64,000 bases of DNA, from the NCBI RefSeq assembly GCF_047948215.1, contig NC_134455.1, forward strand, positions 106,348,495 through 106,412,494, given 5' to 3'. Origin of the DNA: Lycorma delicatula. Lineage: Eukaryota > Arthropoda > Insecta > Hemiptera > Fulgoridae. Below are positions 1 to 14,000 of the stretch, one piece after another (positions within the stretch are counted from its first letter, which is position 1; each line of letters begins with the position of its first letter). Under the pieces are notes generated by a model. That model did not search any database. It was not told where the DNA came from and saw nothing but the letters and a program-made list of their open reading frames with translations. The translations under genes were made by a program, and so were the position numbers.

Positions 1-600
1 CTTTTGTATCCTATGTGAATATTTTTTGGATTAATTTTAAACCATTTGCACATCCGAAATTCTAGTGGACAATTAAATAATAAAGGCGAAAGTCCGTCGC
101 CTTGTCTAAGACCGGATTTTATGTAATAAGATTCGGAAAATTCGTCACGAAACTTCACTTTAGATTTTGTATTTGTCAATGTTAAACCGATCATATTTAC
201 CAATTTAGCATCCAATCCGAGATTTCTCAGAATTTTTAACATCGAAGGTCTATGTATGCAATCGTACGCTTTTTTGAAATCAATAAAAGAAATAATCATC
301 TGTTTTTGCTTTCTATTATAAATATCTATAAGTAATTTCAAAGTAATAATTTGATCTGGACAACTGCGCCAAGGCCACCTTGGTAATCGCCTAGCTCGCT
401 TTCTAGTTGGTACTTAATTCTGTTGTAAATAATTCTAGATAAAATTTTATACGTACAATCCAATAAAGAAATTCCACGATAATTGTCCGGATTTGTCTTG
501 TCGCCTTTTTTGTGTAAAGGATGTATAATAGCTGTCGTCCAATGTTCTGGAAGTTTTTCGGATTCCCAAATTTTAACCAGAGAATTATGCAAATTTTTAG
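1..600 (-). mobile_element. LINE reverse-transcriptase fragment, decayed
   Basis: Read on the minus strand this is the fingers and palm of a non-LTR retrotransposon reverse transcriptase. The upstream part (592 down to about 345) has the block PDNYRGISLLDCTYKILSR, the usual pre-palm signature after 'HWTTAIIHPLHKKGDK'. A frameshift near 345-360 moves reading to another frame, where motif A (IDFKKAYDCIHRP) and motif B ([14 protein letters not shown]) are open down to the window edge. The catalytic YxDD box would lie beyond position 1. It resembles the LINE copy at 45.8-47.7 kb, which has [14 protein letters not shown] at the same place. No intact ORF, so a dead fragment cut by the window. The clade is not assigned. 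Confidence 0.85.
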
Positions 601-2840
601 TATTGGTAAAATAAAATGTGATATTTGCAATATATTTTTAGAAATAATTAGATAAATATCAAATTAATAAATCTAGGAATAGATTTTTTAATGAGTATAC
701 ATAAAGTTTATTTTATTGATTATACAAACTAAAATAACAGAGATTGCACCATTTAGTGGTAAGATAATGTAATGTTGTTTAAAACACAGGAAATGTTGGG
801 TTAATCTGTACAATTAAATTACCATGATTATGATTAACTAGATTCCTTTACCATTTATTGAAATTTTATGAAGCTAGTGTAAATTTTTCTTTACAACTTT
901 GTAACTGGGTAAACAATATGGCTGAAATTAAGAGCACAGAGCAGATGAGACTTATGGGATGCTGTAGAAACCAAGACACAATCATCACCGTGGGCTAGGA
1001 AAAGAACCATCCTGACCAAAGAAATTTGCATGAGTTGGTCAAACATGAAAATGATGGTAGTGATTTTTTTTTTTGGACTAAAAAGGCTCAGTCCATTATG
1101 AATTTATTCCATGTGTCAGGCATAAATAATATTTTTACATTAAAGTTTTATGGCATTTGAGGGATCCTGTATGAAAAAAATTGGTCTGAACTGTAGGAAA
1201 ATAAGGGTTGGATGTTGCATCATAACAACCCAGCTCACAATCCACTTCTTATCTGCTATTATCCAACAAAACAGTTTTCACCCTATTCTCTATTATACTT
1301 TTTCTTGTTTTTAAAATTGAAGCTATCCTTAAAAAGTAATTATCTTCAAACTATAAATGATGCTGAGGAAAGTGTGATACAATAGTGCTAAAATCCCCAA
1401 AAACATGTTACAGGAAATATTACATAAATGTATAAAAGTTGGGAGCAGTGTACTGCTTGCAACAGGGATTTAAGGCAGTAAGACTATCTACAGCTATAAA
1501 TGCATTAATAAAATTTTTATTACACAAGTCTGGTCTTTTTTTTAACACATACTGCACTTATTGTGTTTTAATAATGTAAAATCATTAACTTCGAGGAAAA
1601 GGTTACACAAAAAACACATTGAAAACATATACAATCAATGCATGAAGAAAGTACAACATTAAATAAGAAATAATTCTTAATTATTTTTTGAAAAATAAAA
1701 AAAAAAAAAAATTTGTGAGAAATTCACAGGAGATAATTAATAATAAATGCTGATGAGCAGCCACTACATCAATCAATTCATACCCCATTTTTTGTCTGAT
1801 TTTCTAATTGTATGGAATCATACATGATGAGTAACAGCATGATTGATTTTAACAAAACTTGCAGAATAACATTATCTCTTACCAATATCTGCTATGTTTT
1901 AAATTCAAACATTACCAACGAGTAACCAATCTTAAAAAAATATATATTTTTTGCTTTTTATTAATCCTGGGTTATAAATGGCCTAATTAATTACTTATTT
2001 TATAGGTGAATTTAAATAATTTTTTTAGATTTATAAAAATAAATTATTCTTATACAAAAATTTTATTACCAACAATAATTGGTAATAATTTTAAGGAATT
2101 AAATAATAATTTAACTGGACAAAAATTAAATGCTGTAATGTTAAAATCTTTCTAAGAGATTTCTGTTTAATTTTAGTCTTTACACCCTTTTTTCCAGCAG
2201 AAACAAATTTTTCTTATTTATCAGCAAAGGATTCATACAGCAAACTTTCTTCAATCTATTTCTTAACCTATCTTGAAAATTTATAAGGAAATTTCCACAA
2301 TAACTTCCTCTAAAAAAAAATCATGAAAATGGTACATCTAATGAAGAATGGTTGTAAATATATATAAAAAATAAAAATACATATGTGCTAAATTGAGAAC
2401 CTGTTTCTTTTAAAAAGTTTGTTTGTAATACAATTGCAAAGAAAATAAAAATTATATGTAAAAAATGGTATCAGTTTGCAACTCAAATACCACTATGATA
2501 TTTGGCTACTGTTGAGTTACAATCTTCTCAAGATGTGATTTTATATTAAAAAGTATATTACCTGTGATTTTAAAATACTGTGAATAAGCTCTGTACATAT
2601 ACAAGATATATATTTTTCAGTATGCATTACTACTATTGATACAATTTATTTTCAAACAACTAAAAAAAGCTGAAAACAATGAATATATTAAGTCAAATAA
2701 ACAAGCTTGAGATATTACGTATATTTTCATGATAAATATAAAATAATTCAAATAAAAACCGTTGTTGCTTAGTGGTGCATGCATTAGTATTGGCTGAAAT
2801 AAAATTTTGTTATTAAAATATTGTAAAGCAATATGTTTGA
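601..2840. other. AT-rich intergenic DNA, no gene seen
   Basis: About 2.2 kb of AT-rich sequence with homopolymer runs and frequent stops in all frames. I recognise no protein domain or RNA gene. The short open frames are of chance length for this base composition. Confidence 0.6.
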
Positions 2841-2841
2841 A

Positions 2842-2995
2842 TTAACATAAATAACTTTTTTTAGCTTCACAGTAACTTTTTACTTGCTTGTACAAAGTAA
2901 AGGAAGTATTGTGATCGCGAAAAATTTTGATTTTCAGATGGAAATATCCATTTTTGGTGGACAGAAAATTGTCATAACAAGTAAATTCAACATTT
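2842..2995 (+). repeat. Possible dispersed-repeat head
   Basis: This stretch has a run (about 2880-2975) that is less AT-biased than its surroundings and reads like the head of a dispersed insect repeat: a 'TGTACAAAGTAAAGGAAGT' block followed by 'GTGATCGCGAAAAATTTTG'. That impression is from memory only. There is no second copy in this window, so assignment as a repeat is weak. Confidence 0.25.
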
Positions 2996-3099
2996 AATAT
3001 GGCTGAAATACATATTGCAAAACACACAACATAATTAGGAATCAAGGTTGAGATAAGTTTCAAAATATCTCTTTTTCACGTCAAAAAGTGATGTTGAAA

Positions 3100-4095
3100 C
3101 TTTATACAAAGGGCACTAGGAAAAATTTACAATATAAAGGAATGGATCATCACAGGTGGTTACAACTTATTTATTAGACAGGTCCCAACCTGTACTGCAG
3201 CCACTCCTCACTGTCTCAGTTTCATTTGCTTTCTAGCTGTGTTAGTGAAATGGGGTAGCGATGTCACTATGGTCAAAAACTGAATAATGGGCAATATTCA
3301 CACGATTAAATGTTGAGGAAATGACTCCTGAGCTTAGAGGATTGTCTCATCGTATAATATTTAGTAGGTACCAAAAGTTTGAGAGGAAATTTTTGGTCTT
3401 GAAGATGCTCCAAGGTCAGACTGATAGTCACAGAAACATTGCTGAATTATAAAAAATGCTAGAGACAGAGGTGTGACCTGTCAGCAAATAGAGTTCTTGG
3501 ACATTAATGTACCAGCAGTTCACGGTATTCTGTGAGATCACCTCACAATTAGAAAGCTTTGTACCCTTTAGGTAGTGTGCAACTTGACTGATGATCAGCT
3601 TTTTGGACACGTCCATGTTTCATGGTGCTGTGAAATGTTAAAAAAATTTGAAAATGGGAAAATCTCCCTATATTAGTAGTATTGCAACAGGTGATGAAAC
3701 TTGGCTGTACTAGGAGATCCTGACCAAAGCTCATAACAAAGTATGACTGTTCGAAGATCCCTATGGCTGTTGAAAATCCAGATCAGTAAAGGAAAGAATG
3801 GTGGTTGTATTTTTTTAGTGTGAGAGTTTTAGAGCGAGTTGTTGGAAACTCAGAAGACAGTTACAGGGAAGTGGTATACCAAGGAATGTCTGACTAAAAT
3901 TGTCAATCTCTCAAAACAAGGCAGGATTTTTTTTTTGAATACTGTTTTAGAAGGATGGAGAAGTGTATAATGTGTGGTAGAAATTTTTTAGAAAAATTAT
4001 GAAAAATGAAGTCTTATTGCAAAACTTTCCTTTGCACTTTAAAACAAAAATTGATAACTGTAACTAAGGAGACAGAGACACAAAGCTGTGACTGA
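3100..4095 (+). mobile_element. Mariner-family transposase relic (plus strand)
   Basis: Translated pieces in shifting plus-strand frames follow a mariner transposase from the helix-turn-helix linker into the catalytic domain. In order they are a GLEDAPRS..P linker (about 3395-3425), a block ending VTCQQIELLDINV (3470-3510), HVSWCCEMLKKFENGK (about 3610-3660), the catalytic block GDETWLY (about 3690-3710), and RSVKERMVVVFF (about 3785-3820). The second and third catalytic Asp regions are not recognisable before the next element begins at about 4103. Stops and frameshifts occur throughout, so it is dead. The minus-strand ORFs over it are shadows. Terminal repeats were not identified. Confidence 0.8.
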
Positions 4096-4102
4096 CAAAT
4101 GA

Positions 4103-5395
4103 GATGTGTTCAAAAAGTAACGAGAATTTTTATTTTATTGGAAAGAATTCTATTTATTTATCTACATTGATGTTACACCCTTCAAAATAGCCCCTATTAG
4201 ATATTATTCACTTATGCCAGCTTTTTCCAATCCCTGAAACACTTCAGAACTCAATATTTGGAATAGTGTTTAGCTCTTTTAGCTATTCGCTTTTAATGTC
4301 ATTTATGCTTGTAAAACGACGACCCTTCAAGGCTCTCTTATTTTTGGGAATAGAAAAAAGTCACATGGGGCCACATCTGGCAAATATGGTGGCTGGAGTA
4401 TCATTACAGTGTTGTTTTTATCTAAAAATTGACGAACAAGCAATGAAGTCATGTGAGCAAGTGTATTATCGTGGTACAAAAGCCATTAATTGTTTTGCTA
4501 CAAATCCAGGCGTTTTTCTCATATTGCTTCATGCAAATAGCATTAAACTTGTAGGTAATATTCCTTATTGATTGTTTGACCTTGTGGCAAGAACTCATGA
4601 TACGCTATACCTTTAAAATCGAAGAACATGGTGAGCATAACCTTCACATTCGACTGTACTTGTCGAGCTTTTTTCGGTCTTGGTGATCCAGAATGCCTAC
4701 TGAGACGATTGAGCCTTAGTTTTGACAAATCTGTAAACCCATGTCTCATTGCCTGTTATGACACGTTTCAGTAGTTCTGCATTGTTGTCGACTTCATTTA
4801 GCGACTCCTGAGCAACTTCTATTCGCCGGTGATTGTTTTAAATTCAACAATTTTGGAACAAATTTTGCTGTCACGTTTTATACCCAAAACATCTGAAAAA
4901 ATTTCATGGCAAAAGCCATTTGATATCCCAACATCATCAGTGACTTCTCTGATTGTGATTCGGCGATCATTCATAATCATTTCTTTCACTTTTTCCACGG
5001 GTTTTCATCAGTTGATGTGCTGGGGTGCTTGTCACCAACATCTTCTTGGAAATGCTTATACCAGTCATAAGCCCTTGCTTTAATCATAGTAGACTCACCA
5101 AAAGCAATATTTAATATTTTTAAAATATTGCTTTTGCTACACTTTATTCCAGTCTTATAGCAAAATTTTAATACAAATTTTTTGATCTATTATTTATACA
5201 AATAAAAAATCACCGATTGTACCAAAATACGTATTATCCTTTTGACAGCTGACAACAGACTAAACATCCAATACGACTAAAAATGCACAGATTCTTTTCA
5301 GACATGTTTACCAATACAACATAAAAATCTTGTGAATTCTACTAATACAACACACAAAATTTAAAAATTCTTGTTACTTTTCAAACACACCTCGC
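4103..5395 (-). mobile_element. Mariner-like element with terminal inverted repeats (minus strand)
   Basis: A nearly full-length, decayed mariner-like element of about 1.3 kb. The ends match as inverted repeats: the left end reads GAGATGTGTTCAAAAAGTAA and the complement of the right end reads CGAGGTGTGTTTGAAAAGTA, followed by an AC.AGAATTTTTA block. On the minus strand the transposase shows SPRPKKARQVQSNVKVMLT (about 4650-4700), a FFDFKG block with the first recognisable catalytic Asp, FLPQGQTINKEYY, then a HDN.LAH block with the second Asp (about 4450-4480), and KRALKGRRF near 4330. An internal 68-codon frame (4543-4749) is open, but other parts have stops and shifts. It abuts the preceding mariner in the opposite orientation. 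Confidence 0.88.
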
Positions 5396-7235
5396 ACTTT
5401 AATAGCATGAGAAACATCTTGGAGAGACAATATGTGAGAAGTAATGAGTTGACAAATTTTCAGACTAGCTTTTTATTATGATAATTCTTACCTAGATTTC
5501 ACACTTTATGAAAACAAAGGAGCACTCTATCTAGATGTTCTTATGCATTTCTGTATCTGGAATATCACCATGGTAATGTCCTTTATATCTACAAACAATA
5601 ATTGATTTTTTCACCTCTACTTTATTCAATTACAAATGTGTTCTTTTTAAATGGGTAGAGCAGTGAGAAAAGTAGAAATTCTGAATGCTGCAATGGATTG
5701 CATGAATTATGTTCTAATGTCAATTCAATAAGTGAATCATAAGATTAGCAGAGCAAGGATTAAGGGTTCACCAATTCAGTTTCAAGAATATTAATTCGTA
5801 CAAAAATAGTCTCCTTTCTTATAAGCAACTTACTTTTTAATGATTTTCAAGAATATCAATCGTCTTTCAATACTCTTTTGGTAAAGATGTTACTGCAAAT
5901 CAAGTTTAAGAAGTTGTTTTTTCCATCATCATTGTAAAATCATGATATAATCTTTGGCAAAGGTAGAAATTAATATAAATCAGATGATGAGTTTTAGTAA
6001 ATAATTAGAACACACAATATGTAGGCGTATTTTTATTATTGAATTTTTTAATATAATAAGGTAAACACTTTCATCAGCCTTATATGTGAGTGTACAATAA
6101 AAAGTGCAAAATAATATGCACAACATACATGATAATATTTATCATAAACATTTCATTAATATACCCAAATATAAAACATACTTAATAGACTGATAATAAT
6201 ATGCAAATTATAGAATATTAGTACAATATACATTAAACAATATTAAATGAAACTAAAATTTCAGGCACAATATTAGTATATTAATCTGTATTAAAAAGAT
6301 AAATGTATTATTGGCATGTTCAAATATATAAGTATATATATTAATTGGTTGTTTCTAACATTAGGTACTTGAGTAAATATTATTAACTGATAATGACAAG
6401 AATATATGTTCTATATTTAAATGTATATATATATAATATAAACTGTTAGAACAGAGCACCCATCCTTTGTTATACAAGTGCAAGAAAAAAGAGCATGGTA
6501 ATTAGTTTGACAGTAGAGAAAAACTTATTCATCAGCAAATAAACTATGTTGTATGTTATTACTGAGCTCCAAAAAAAAAAAAATTAGTTTTGGTATTAAT
6601 AGTTAGTCTGTTACTTACGTTAGGTTATGCTGTTCATTCGCAATTGAATTAATTTTATATTTATTGATTTATTGTAAAAGAGAATTCATCAGTGATATGG
6701 ATAAAACAAATTTATTTTCTACAGCTGTGAAGAAAAATGCAATTAATGCCTTCTTACACTCTTAAACTTATCCTTTATTAAATATTAATTTAGTTGTATT
6801 GTAAAAGAAAAAACTATTTACTGTTTTTTTTATTTTATTGAACATCTAAACCTGCAAGAGGGCGCATTATTAGAAGGCATCTAACAAAATAGTCGTTAAA
6901 TTGCAAACTTTTTATTTTTATAAAAAAATATTTCAAACTCTTACAATGTCTCAGAGAGTATGTGAAATTCATGTTTTATGAACAATTCACATGATTCATC
7001 TGTCAGTGGTGTGAGGGGGAGACCTAAACAACATGTCAGCTGTGTTACTTGTGATATAGCTACGCTCATGGATACATACGTTTTTTGTTAGCTCTCGTCT
7101 CATGATACACCCGCTTACATTATAAAATGATTAATTTCTTTGTGTGTATTAAATAGTTAGTTTTTCACATATAGGAGAAACAGTAAAGGTGTTTTTAAAT
7201 TCACGTGTGATATTGCAACATCTGTGTGATGTAAA
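5396..7235. other. AT-rich intergenic DNA, no gene seen
   Basis: AT-rich sequence with short TA runs near 6420-6440 and poly-A tracts. No recognisable coding domain in either strand. The last 200 bases may include the 5' end of the following piggyBac-like element, but I could not place its terminus. Confidence 0.55.
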
Positions 7236-7239
7236 ACCG

Positions 7240-9215
7240 TGTGAGTACTGTATTTATTCATGTGTGTGATATTGCACTGTATGTCTGATACAGCAATGGC
7301 TAAAAAAAATGATGATGGTATTATTTTAAGTTGGTTAGAAGAAAGTGATACTGATGAAGACAAATTATTTGACGAAGAGTGCAGTGATTCTGATGCTCCT
7401 TCTGATCATTCAGTACACAGTACAGACACAGAACAGTCTGATGAGTAGAAAACTGATGATGCAGGAAATTTAAACTCTGAACAGCCATTACAAGAGCCAA
7501 TGATAGAGGAAGAATTGATTCCTCCAGCACCAGTAACAACTGAACCTACACCTGGTCCATCACAACAACCTCAGTTCAACCAGGTAGCAAACTTGAATTT
7601 GTTTTATGTAAGAAAATGGTCAATTGTGAAATCTAATGATCCAAAGAAAAAACTTTGAAACAAAATATTGTGACCGAGTTACCAGGCGGGCATTAAAGGG
7701 GCAGCTAAAAACTGTCAGTTCTAGACTATTGGAAAATTTTTATCCCTGACAAAATGACTGATAAAATTGTCCTTCTACTAATGCACAATTGGTGGAAATA
7801 TTAAGTAATTTTTCTTGAGAAAGGGATTGTTGGGCTGCAGACTATGAAGAAATTTTACCTTTTTTGGCATGTTATACATGTTGTGTGAAAAAAGCAAGCA
7901 ATGTTAATACTGCTGATTTGTGGAATACTGATGGAACTGCTCCTGATTTTTTTGGGCATGTGGTATCAGATTTGATGTTAAAACCATGCGACAAGCCAGA
8001 AAAACAGACAATTTAGCACTGATTACAGATTTATTTGAAAATTTTGTAAAGTGATGCTCCGATAGCTACTTTCCAGGGGTGAATGTTACACTGATGAAAC
8101 CGTTTATCAATATACAAGCAACAAGCCAGTTAAATACAGTTTAATACGATATATGCATTAGTTTATGCTGAACATGCAAGTATACTGTGGAAAGCAACCT
8201 AAGGGCCTTTTCAACACTGACAATAGTGTGAACAATGTAGTTAAAAATAAATTATAAAACCAATTGGTGGAACGGGCAGAAATGTTAACAATGGATAATT
8301 TTTTAAAAAATTTGTTGCTAGCAAATGATCTTTTTGCCAATCATTGAATAACAATAGTCAGTACTCTTAAAAAAGTAAGCCTCGCATACCTCAGTGCTTC
8401 AAAACAGTCCAGGAAAAGAAAGGATGGTAGAAGCACATTTGGCTTTCCTAGGGATGCAGATAATACTCTTTTGGTGTCATGTTTAAAAAAAAAAACAAAT
8501 GTGTTGCTACTACCAACATTACCTGAAGATGAATTGACACCAAAAGTGTAGACTTGATTAACCCTTTAGTGATAACCTTTTATAATTTGACCAAGGGAGG
8601 AGTGGACATTGTAGACAGGATGAAGGAATACAAAATGGAAATGAAAGGAATCAATGGCCAGTTACACTTTTCGGTGGACTGATGAATGTTACACTATTAA
8701 TGCACAAATTATACACAAAACCAAACACAAAGATCATCATGCAAAGGAGAAAATTCATCTCTCAACTTGCAAAGGTATTAAATACATCACATCTGATGAG
8801 ACCTGCTAGCACTGAAGTTCTTCAAATTAATCTGAAGTCCAGTATCCAGACCATTGTTGACCAACAAAGTCCTGACAGAAATCCTAACACACATACAGTT
8901 CTTGTTCTATAGTATTATTAAATTTATTGTCATAAAATATAAATCTGCAATAGGTTTATTTAATACATTAACTTCATTTAGGCGTTAATAATAAAGATCG
9001 ATATCACACAGAAACTTTAATTTCAGGTACCGGTAACAACGGAGGAAAGTCCAGATGTGGTTATTGTCCGGTGAGGAATAACCATTTTATGTCTTTTCAG
9101 TATATAAACAATGAAAAGTCAATTTGCAAAGAACACACTGGCTCAGCAATATATGTTTGTACTGAATGTTTTGGACAAAATGATAACGAAGAAAACAATG
9201 ATTAAGAAAAAAACA
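7240..9215 (+). mobile_element. piggyBac-like transposon relic no. 1
   Basis: A decayed piggyBac/PGBD-type transposase on the plus strand. It opens with an acidic N-terminus (from MSDTAMAKKNDDGI at about 7280; DTDEDK..DEECSDSDAPSD) that hits a TAG at 7446. Domain pieces follow in shifting frames: NLALITDLFENFVK (about 8010-8055), a transposase core with stops, and TKGGVDIVDRMKEY (about 8590-8632), the GGVDxxD catalytic-domain signature. An open C-terminal stretch runs 8682-8912, and after an intron-like gap (about 8913-9030) comes a Cys-rich tail, CGYCPVRNNHFMS...CKEH...CTECF, matching the piggyBac Cys-rich domain. Many stops, so inactive. It is one of three piggyBac relics in the same orientation within 12.5 kb. 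Confidence 0.88.
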
Positions 9216-11900
9216 TTAATTTTTTGTATATTACAATTTTTATATTCTAAACTTAAAAAATTTTTTTGCATTTTTAAATAAATTGTAAATTTTTTGAAAG
9301 TGTGCATTTATTTTAGAATGTACTTTACAATTAAGTTAGATTAACCTTACTTTACCCTCAAAGTTATACAAATAATAAAACCCGTAAAAACATTTTTATT
9401 GTTTTTAAGATTTTTTAGTAAGGCTATTCACTAGTTTTGCTGTGAAAGACTGCTAATTTAAGTGTATACAGTTGCATTCTGGTAAAGAAACAAAAAATAA
9501 ATTTTGATGTGAAGGCTAAAACAAACGATGTTGAACAATTATATTTATAATATAAATAAAATGTTTATCCATTTTTTTACATTAAAAAAACTATCTGTAA
9601 AACATGTATGCCTAAAACCTTTTAGACATCAGGATTCATTTGCTGGAAATTTAATGAAGATCATTTCCGAGGTTATTGAAATACCATATAAAAAAAATAT
9701 CATTAGGTATAACTATCACACTTGATTTTAATTTGACAATTACTCAAATTAAAAATTTATTATTTCTAAATCGGTTAAAAAGAAAATTATTTTACGCTAG
9801 TGTCAAGGTATACTTTGCGATTATAAATACTGCTGGGGATTTACTATGATTTATTGAAATATTTAATATACTATATATATATTAGTAGTTGGAGATATAG
9901 TAATTATAAATAATCTTTGGTTCTCTTTTTGTAATAATCAAGACTAGACAATAGTCAGTACCTGCAATCAGATTTAGTATTTATGATACAGAAAAGTTTC
10001 AATTTTCATTAATAAAGCTTTAATTACTGTATACTAATTAGGGTCAATTAGTCAAACCTGAAAGACAAAGGAATATACTTTAACATTTTTTTTCTTCAAG
10101 TAAGAAAACTATTTTTCTCATGTTCTTGATAACAAACTATGAGTGAAGTATAAAATCAAATACTAAAACTGTATTAAATTAACCTTTTTAGATATTATAA
10201 CTTAAACATACTGTATTAAAATATCAGATACGTTCATTACCATTTAAGCATATACTTATGAAGAAAAATGCAAACAGAATAATGTATAATGTAGTCAAGC
10301 TATTAACGGCAAATCAACTACTACAATTAAAATGATTAACTACTAAATACTTAAAAATTGAAAAAAAAAAATTATACTATATTTGAATAAAAATCATTTA
10401 ATATAGTTTCCTAGCATGAGGTCCACAACAACCATATGATTCTTAAATCAAAGTAAAATTGATTATATAAATATATATATTTTTACTTTTCAAATTATAA
10501 TTAATTGAAGCATAATAATTATATAATACATAATTTTTTTAAAGTTACACATATTAGTAACAACTACGTACTATTATAATTAATAATAAATAATGTTTTC
10601 TAATAATAATTAAAAACAGTATGCTGTAAGATTATAAGACAATACTTCAGGAACTTTCACATTTTAGTATACAATGCACTTAAAAAAAATATCAAACTGC
10701 ACACCACTTATCAATAACTACATAGATTACCATAAAATGTGTATAAATGGCAATATAATAATATTATAAATAGTATGCATACATATTTATCTTGTAATTA
10801 ATAATTAGGACTGAATTGTATTAATATTTAACTCCTTATTCAACTGAACAAATCAATATGAAAATTTAAAAGAAATGATACATTAATACCAGAATGTAAT
10901 AAATGTTTACGAATTATCAATAATTTAGTTGAAGCAAACAATGAATTTCAAGGAAATACCAAAGAAAAGGTTGAGAAACATTGATTTGTCATAAAAATTG
11001 CTGAAAATTATATGTATTTGTTTGATCATAAAATATAAATAATGTAATAAGAAAAAAGATTTAGGTGATTAAAATGAAAAATTGTACATAAAAATGATTT
11101 TGAAAGAAATAACTCTCACAACTGATAAAATGAGTTACAAAAGTATAATTACAAATAGACACTCAAAGAATTTTTTAATTCTAACAATTTTAAAATATAC
11201 TAATGTAATATGTTAATATATTATGTAAATAATATAATATTTAGAATATATTATTGACGTCTAAATAAAAAGAAAGAAATAACATACGTGTCACTAACAA
11301 TACAAGGTTGAAGTAATAATTTACAAATTTATATTATTTAAAAAGAATAAATTTAACTTAACTTCTATGTTTTTTTTAAATTTCATATTATCAATAGGTT
11401 TTGTGCAGTATGAGTAGATTATATCCATTGTATTAATAACAATTATGATAGCAACACATTTTTCTAATTAAAAATGGCTTTACAAATTAACTGAATTAAG
11501 TGATCAATTTGAACCTAATATTAATACAATGTCTTCAAATAATCAGGCTCATCCAAATGAAGATAAATTATAGATAAATATAATTAAAAATATAAATGTC
11601 ATAAATTATTAACAACTTAAATACTAAAGCAAAATTAGATTAACATTTACACTATCAATGAGCAATTAAATTTAAAAAAATAAATAAATCAACTAATGCT
11701 AATATATAGTTTAAAAAAGAAACAAATGGAAGAAAATTATTGAGCTTTTTTCTGACAATAGAATGATACCAAATAATGACTCAAAACGTTAATAACTAAT
11801 CAATTAACTAAATAATTGCTTAAAATAACAATTCACAGTACATAAATTATTCATTAACTGCAATATTTTAATATTTTCAATTTTAAAATAAGTAACTAAA
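9216..11900. other. AT-rich intergenic DNA, no gene seen
   Basis: Extremely AT-rich (long A/T runs, many TAA/TAG in all six frames). I find no domain, repeat unit or structured RNA that I can support. Confidence 0.6.
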
Positions 11901-11904
11901 TAAT

Positions 11905-14000
11905 TTTTTATTAATCCTGTTCCATGTGTGCAGGTGGTGTTTGGCCACTGTTGCATTATTTTTGGCTACATATCTTGGCCATCATGGCATCAGAAATTCC
12001 TTATCTACATCTTCCCTCACAAGGTAGCACTGCTACTCGTTTCAGTGAATAGTCTGTGAAGAGCAAGTTAATCATGAACGGAGCACAGCTGAGCATTTCT
12101 AACATCGCGATGGGCCCACTAAAGCAGTCTAAACACAGAGTGCACAAAAAATAGAAAGTACATTTTTTTACTTACAAATTGCACACTGATGTTATAATTT
12201 TTTATGACTAAAAAAATTACACTATGAGCTGCTTAAGATTTGGATTAAATGAAAATGTTAGGCCAAAATTTCTCTCTAATGTGTACGTTAAGGGTTTTGT
12301 TTCAGGGCTAAACAAATGTACAGAACATAAGAAGAAATTTAACGCTGCATCAGAGAATTAGCTCTGGAAGAGAAAGGTGGCAATGATAGGATTGATTTGG
12401 AGGACTACACTGATTATCCAACCTTGAAGACTTGAAACTGATAATTAATCCAGTGATTCTAATCAGTTTATTGCTAAAGATGTTGCTAAGAAAGAATGGA
12501 AGATGACCCAGAAGAAATGGAGGAAGATGATTTTAGGTTTTATGTCGATATAATTTGGATTAGTAAACCTTTAGTTGGGAATTATAAGACCAGATCGAAA
12601 AATTTAATAAAAAAAACTTCTGGGAACCTGTTGATGCGTTTATAAATATTATAACTCTTAACATGACACATGACATTGTAAAATATGCACATGTATACAT
12701 TATGATAGTGAAAGAAAAAAACTAAAAGTAAACAAAGGGAAAATTTAAGGCTTCTGAGAGCGGGACTTCAAAGAGAATCTCGATATGAAATTATGGTCCT
12801 TAAGAAAGCATTTTTGATTCCAGAGAAAAAAGAAACTGCTTCAATTTTTTGGAGATGTGGACAAGTGATGACCCTGAAATGATGATCCTCTGAGCTTATT
12901 TTAGCAGCCGATGGTGGTTTTTGTTTTTGATGAGATGTTTCCATTTTGTGATGTCAGAATTAGAAAGGAAAAACAGCCAAATTGGAAACAATTAGGGAAT
13001 TTCATTCTTGTTTGTTAACAACTGCCAAAGTAGCTACAGTGTGGGTGAATTTGTCACGACTGATGATGCTAGTTGGATTCCATGGTTTCTGAATCTCAAT
13101 ACAATACACACAACTAAAACCAACCAAGTATGGCATAACATTTTATATATTTATTATGCAATTTCGAAACATTTTACACACAGTACATTTTAACAGAGTA
13201 TAACATTTTTACAGAGTAAAAATTTACATTTATACTCTGTAACATTTTACAGAGTATATTTAGAAATATACTCTGGTAAGTAAAAATAACGGTCCGTACC
13301 AAGTTTCAAACAAACCTTTAGATGTTGTAAGATGCTTGAATATTCCCATGGAAAAATCAAACAGAAATATTGCAACTGAAAACTACTATACCAGTTTTGA
13401 GTTGGGTGAATATTTGCTCTAACCAGGTTTGACAGTTTTAGGAAGATTCCCTCTGAATTTCTCACGGATCCCTCTCACCCTGTTGATTAAGTATTTTTGT
13501 ATTCCAATATGACAAGATGTTAAGGGATTGTATTATTCAAAAAAAAAGAGAAAAACCAGTCTATTACTGTCAAAAATGCACAATGACAATGATATAGACC
13601 CAGAAATCGGGGAACTTGTGATGGCAACAGATTATAATAAAAAAAAGGGGAGGGGTTAATTCTATTGATGAGTTGTGTTCCATGTATTCAACCTCAAGAA
13701 AAACAAGTAAATGACCTCTTGCTGTATTTTTTCAGAAACTTGATTTAGCCAGTCAATTCTTTCAAAATTTATTTCTTCATCCAACGAGAATTTATTGAAA
13801 AGAAGATGGGCAGAGAGAATATCTTGCTGAATCAGACAAAGAGTTGATGAAGAGAAAGTTGTAACAAAAGGCAACACTTCTATACCTACTGGTAGACAAA
13901 GTCTCACAAAGTTACCTGCAAGCTATACAATCATGTCTGTGATGAAGAGGAAGACTTAACATTCATTATGTGAAAACAAAAATTAGCTTTTTGAGTTTTC
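11905..14000 (+). mobile_element. piggyBac-like transposon relic no. 2
   Basis: Recognisable from about 12280. In order: an acidic, stop-ridden N-terminal part (12330-12560); a central block with SVGEFVTTDDASWIPW (about 13038-13085), the SVDE.L.PFRG catalytic region of piggyBac transposases with changes; a break of about 150 bases containing short repeats of ACAGAGTATA (13190-13275); then SNKPLDVVRCLNIPMEKSNR (shifted) and NIATENYYTSFELGEYL (13360-13410), RIPSEFLTDPSHP, a GGVNSIDELCSMYSTSRKTS block (about 13645-13710, the GGVDxxD region) and LAVFFQKLDLASQF. The order and motifs fix the family, and the frame breaks make it a pseudogene. Outer ends are not defined. Confidence 0.87.

Noticed and set aside
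4266..4571. A 101-residue plus-strand protein
   Set aside because: It is antisense to the mariner transposase on the minus strand, which explains the open frame.
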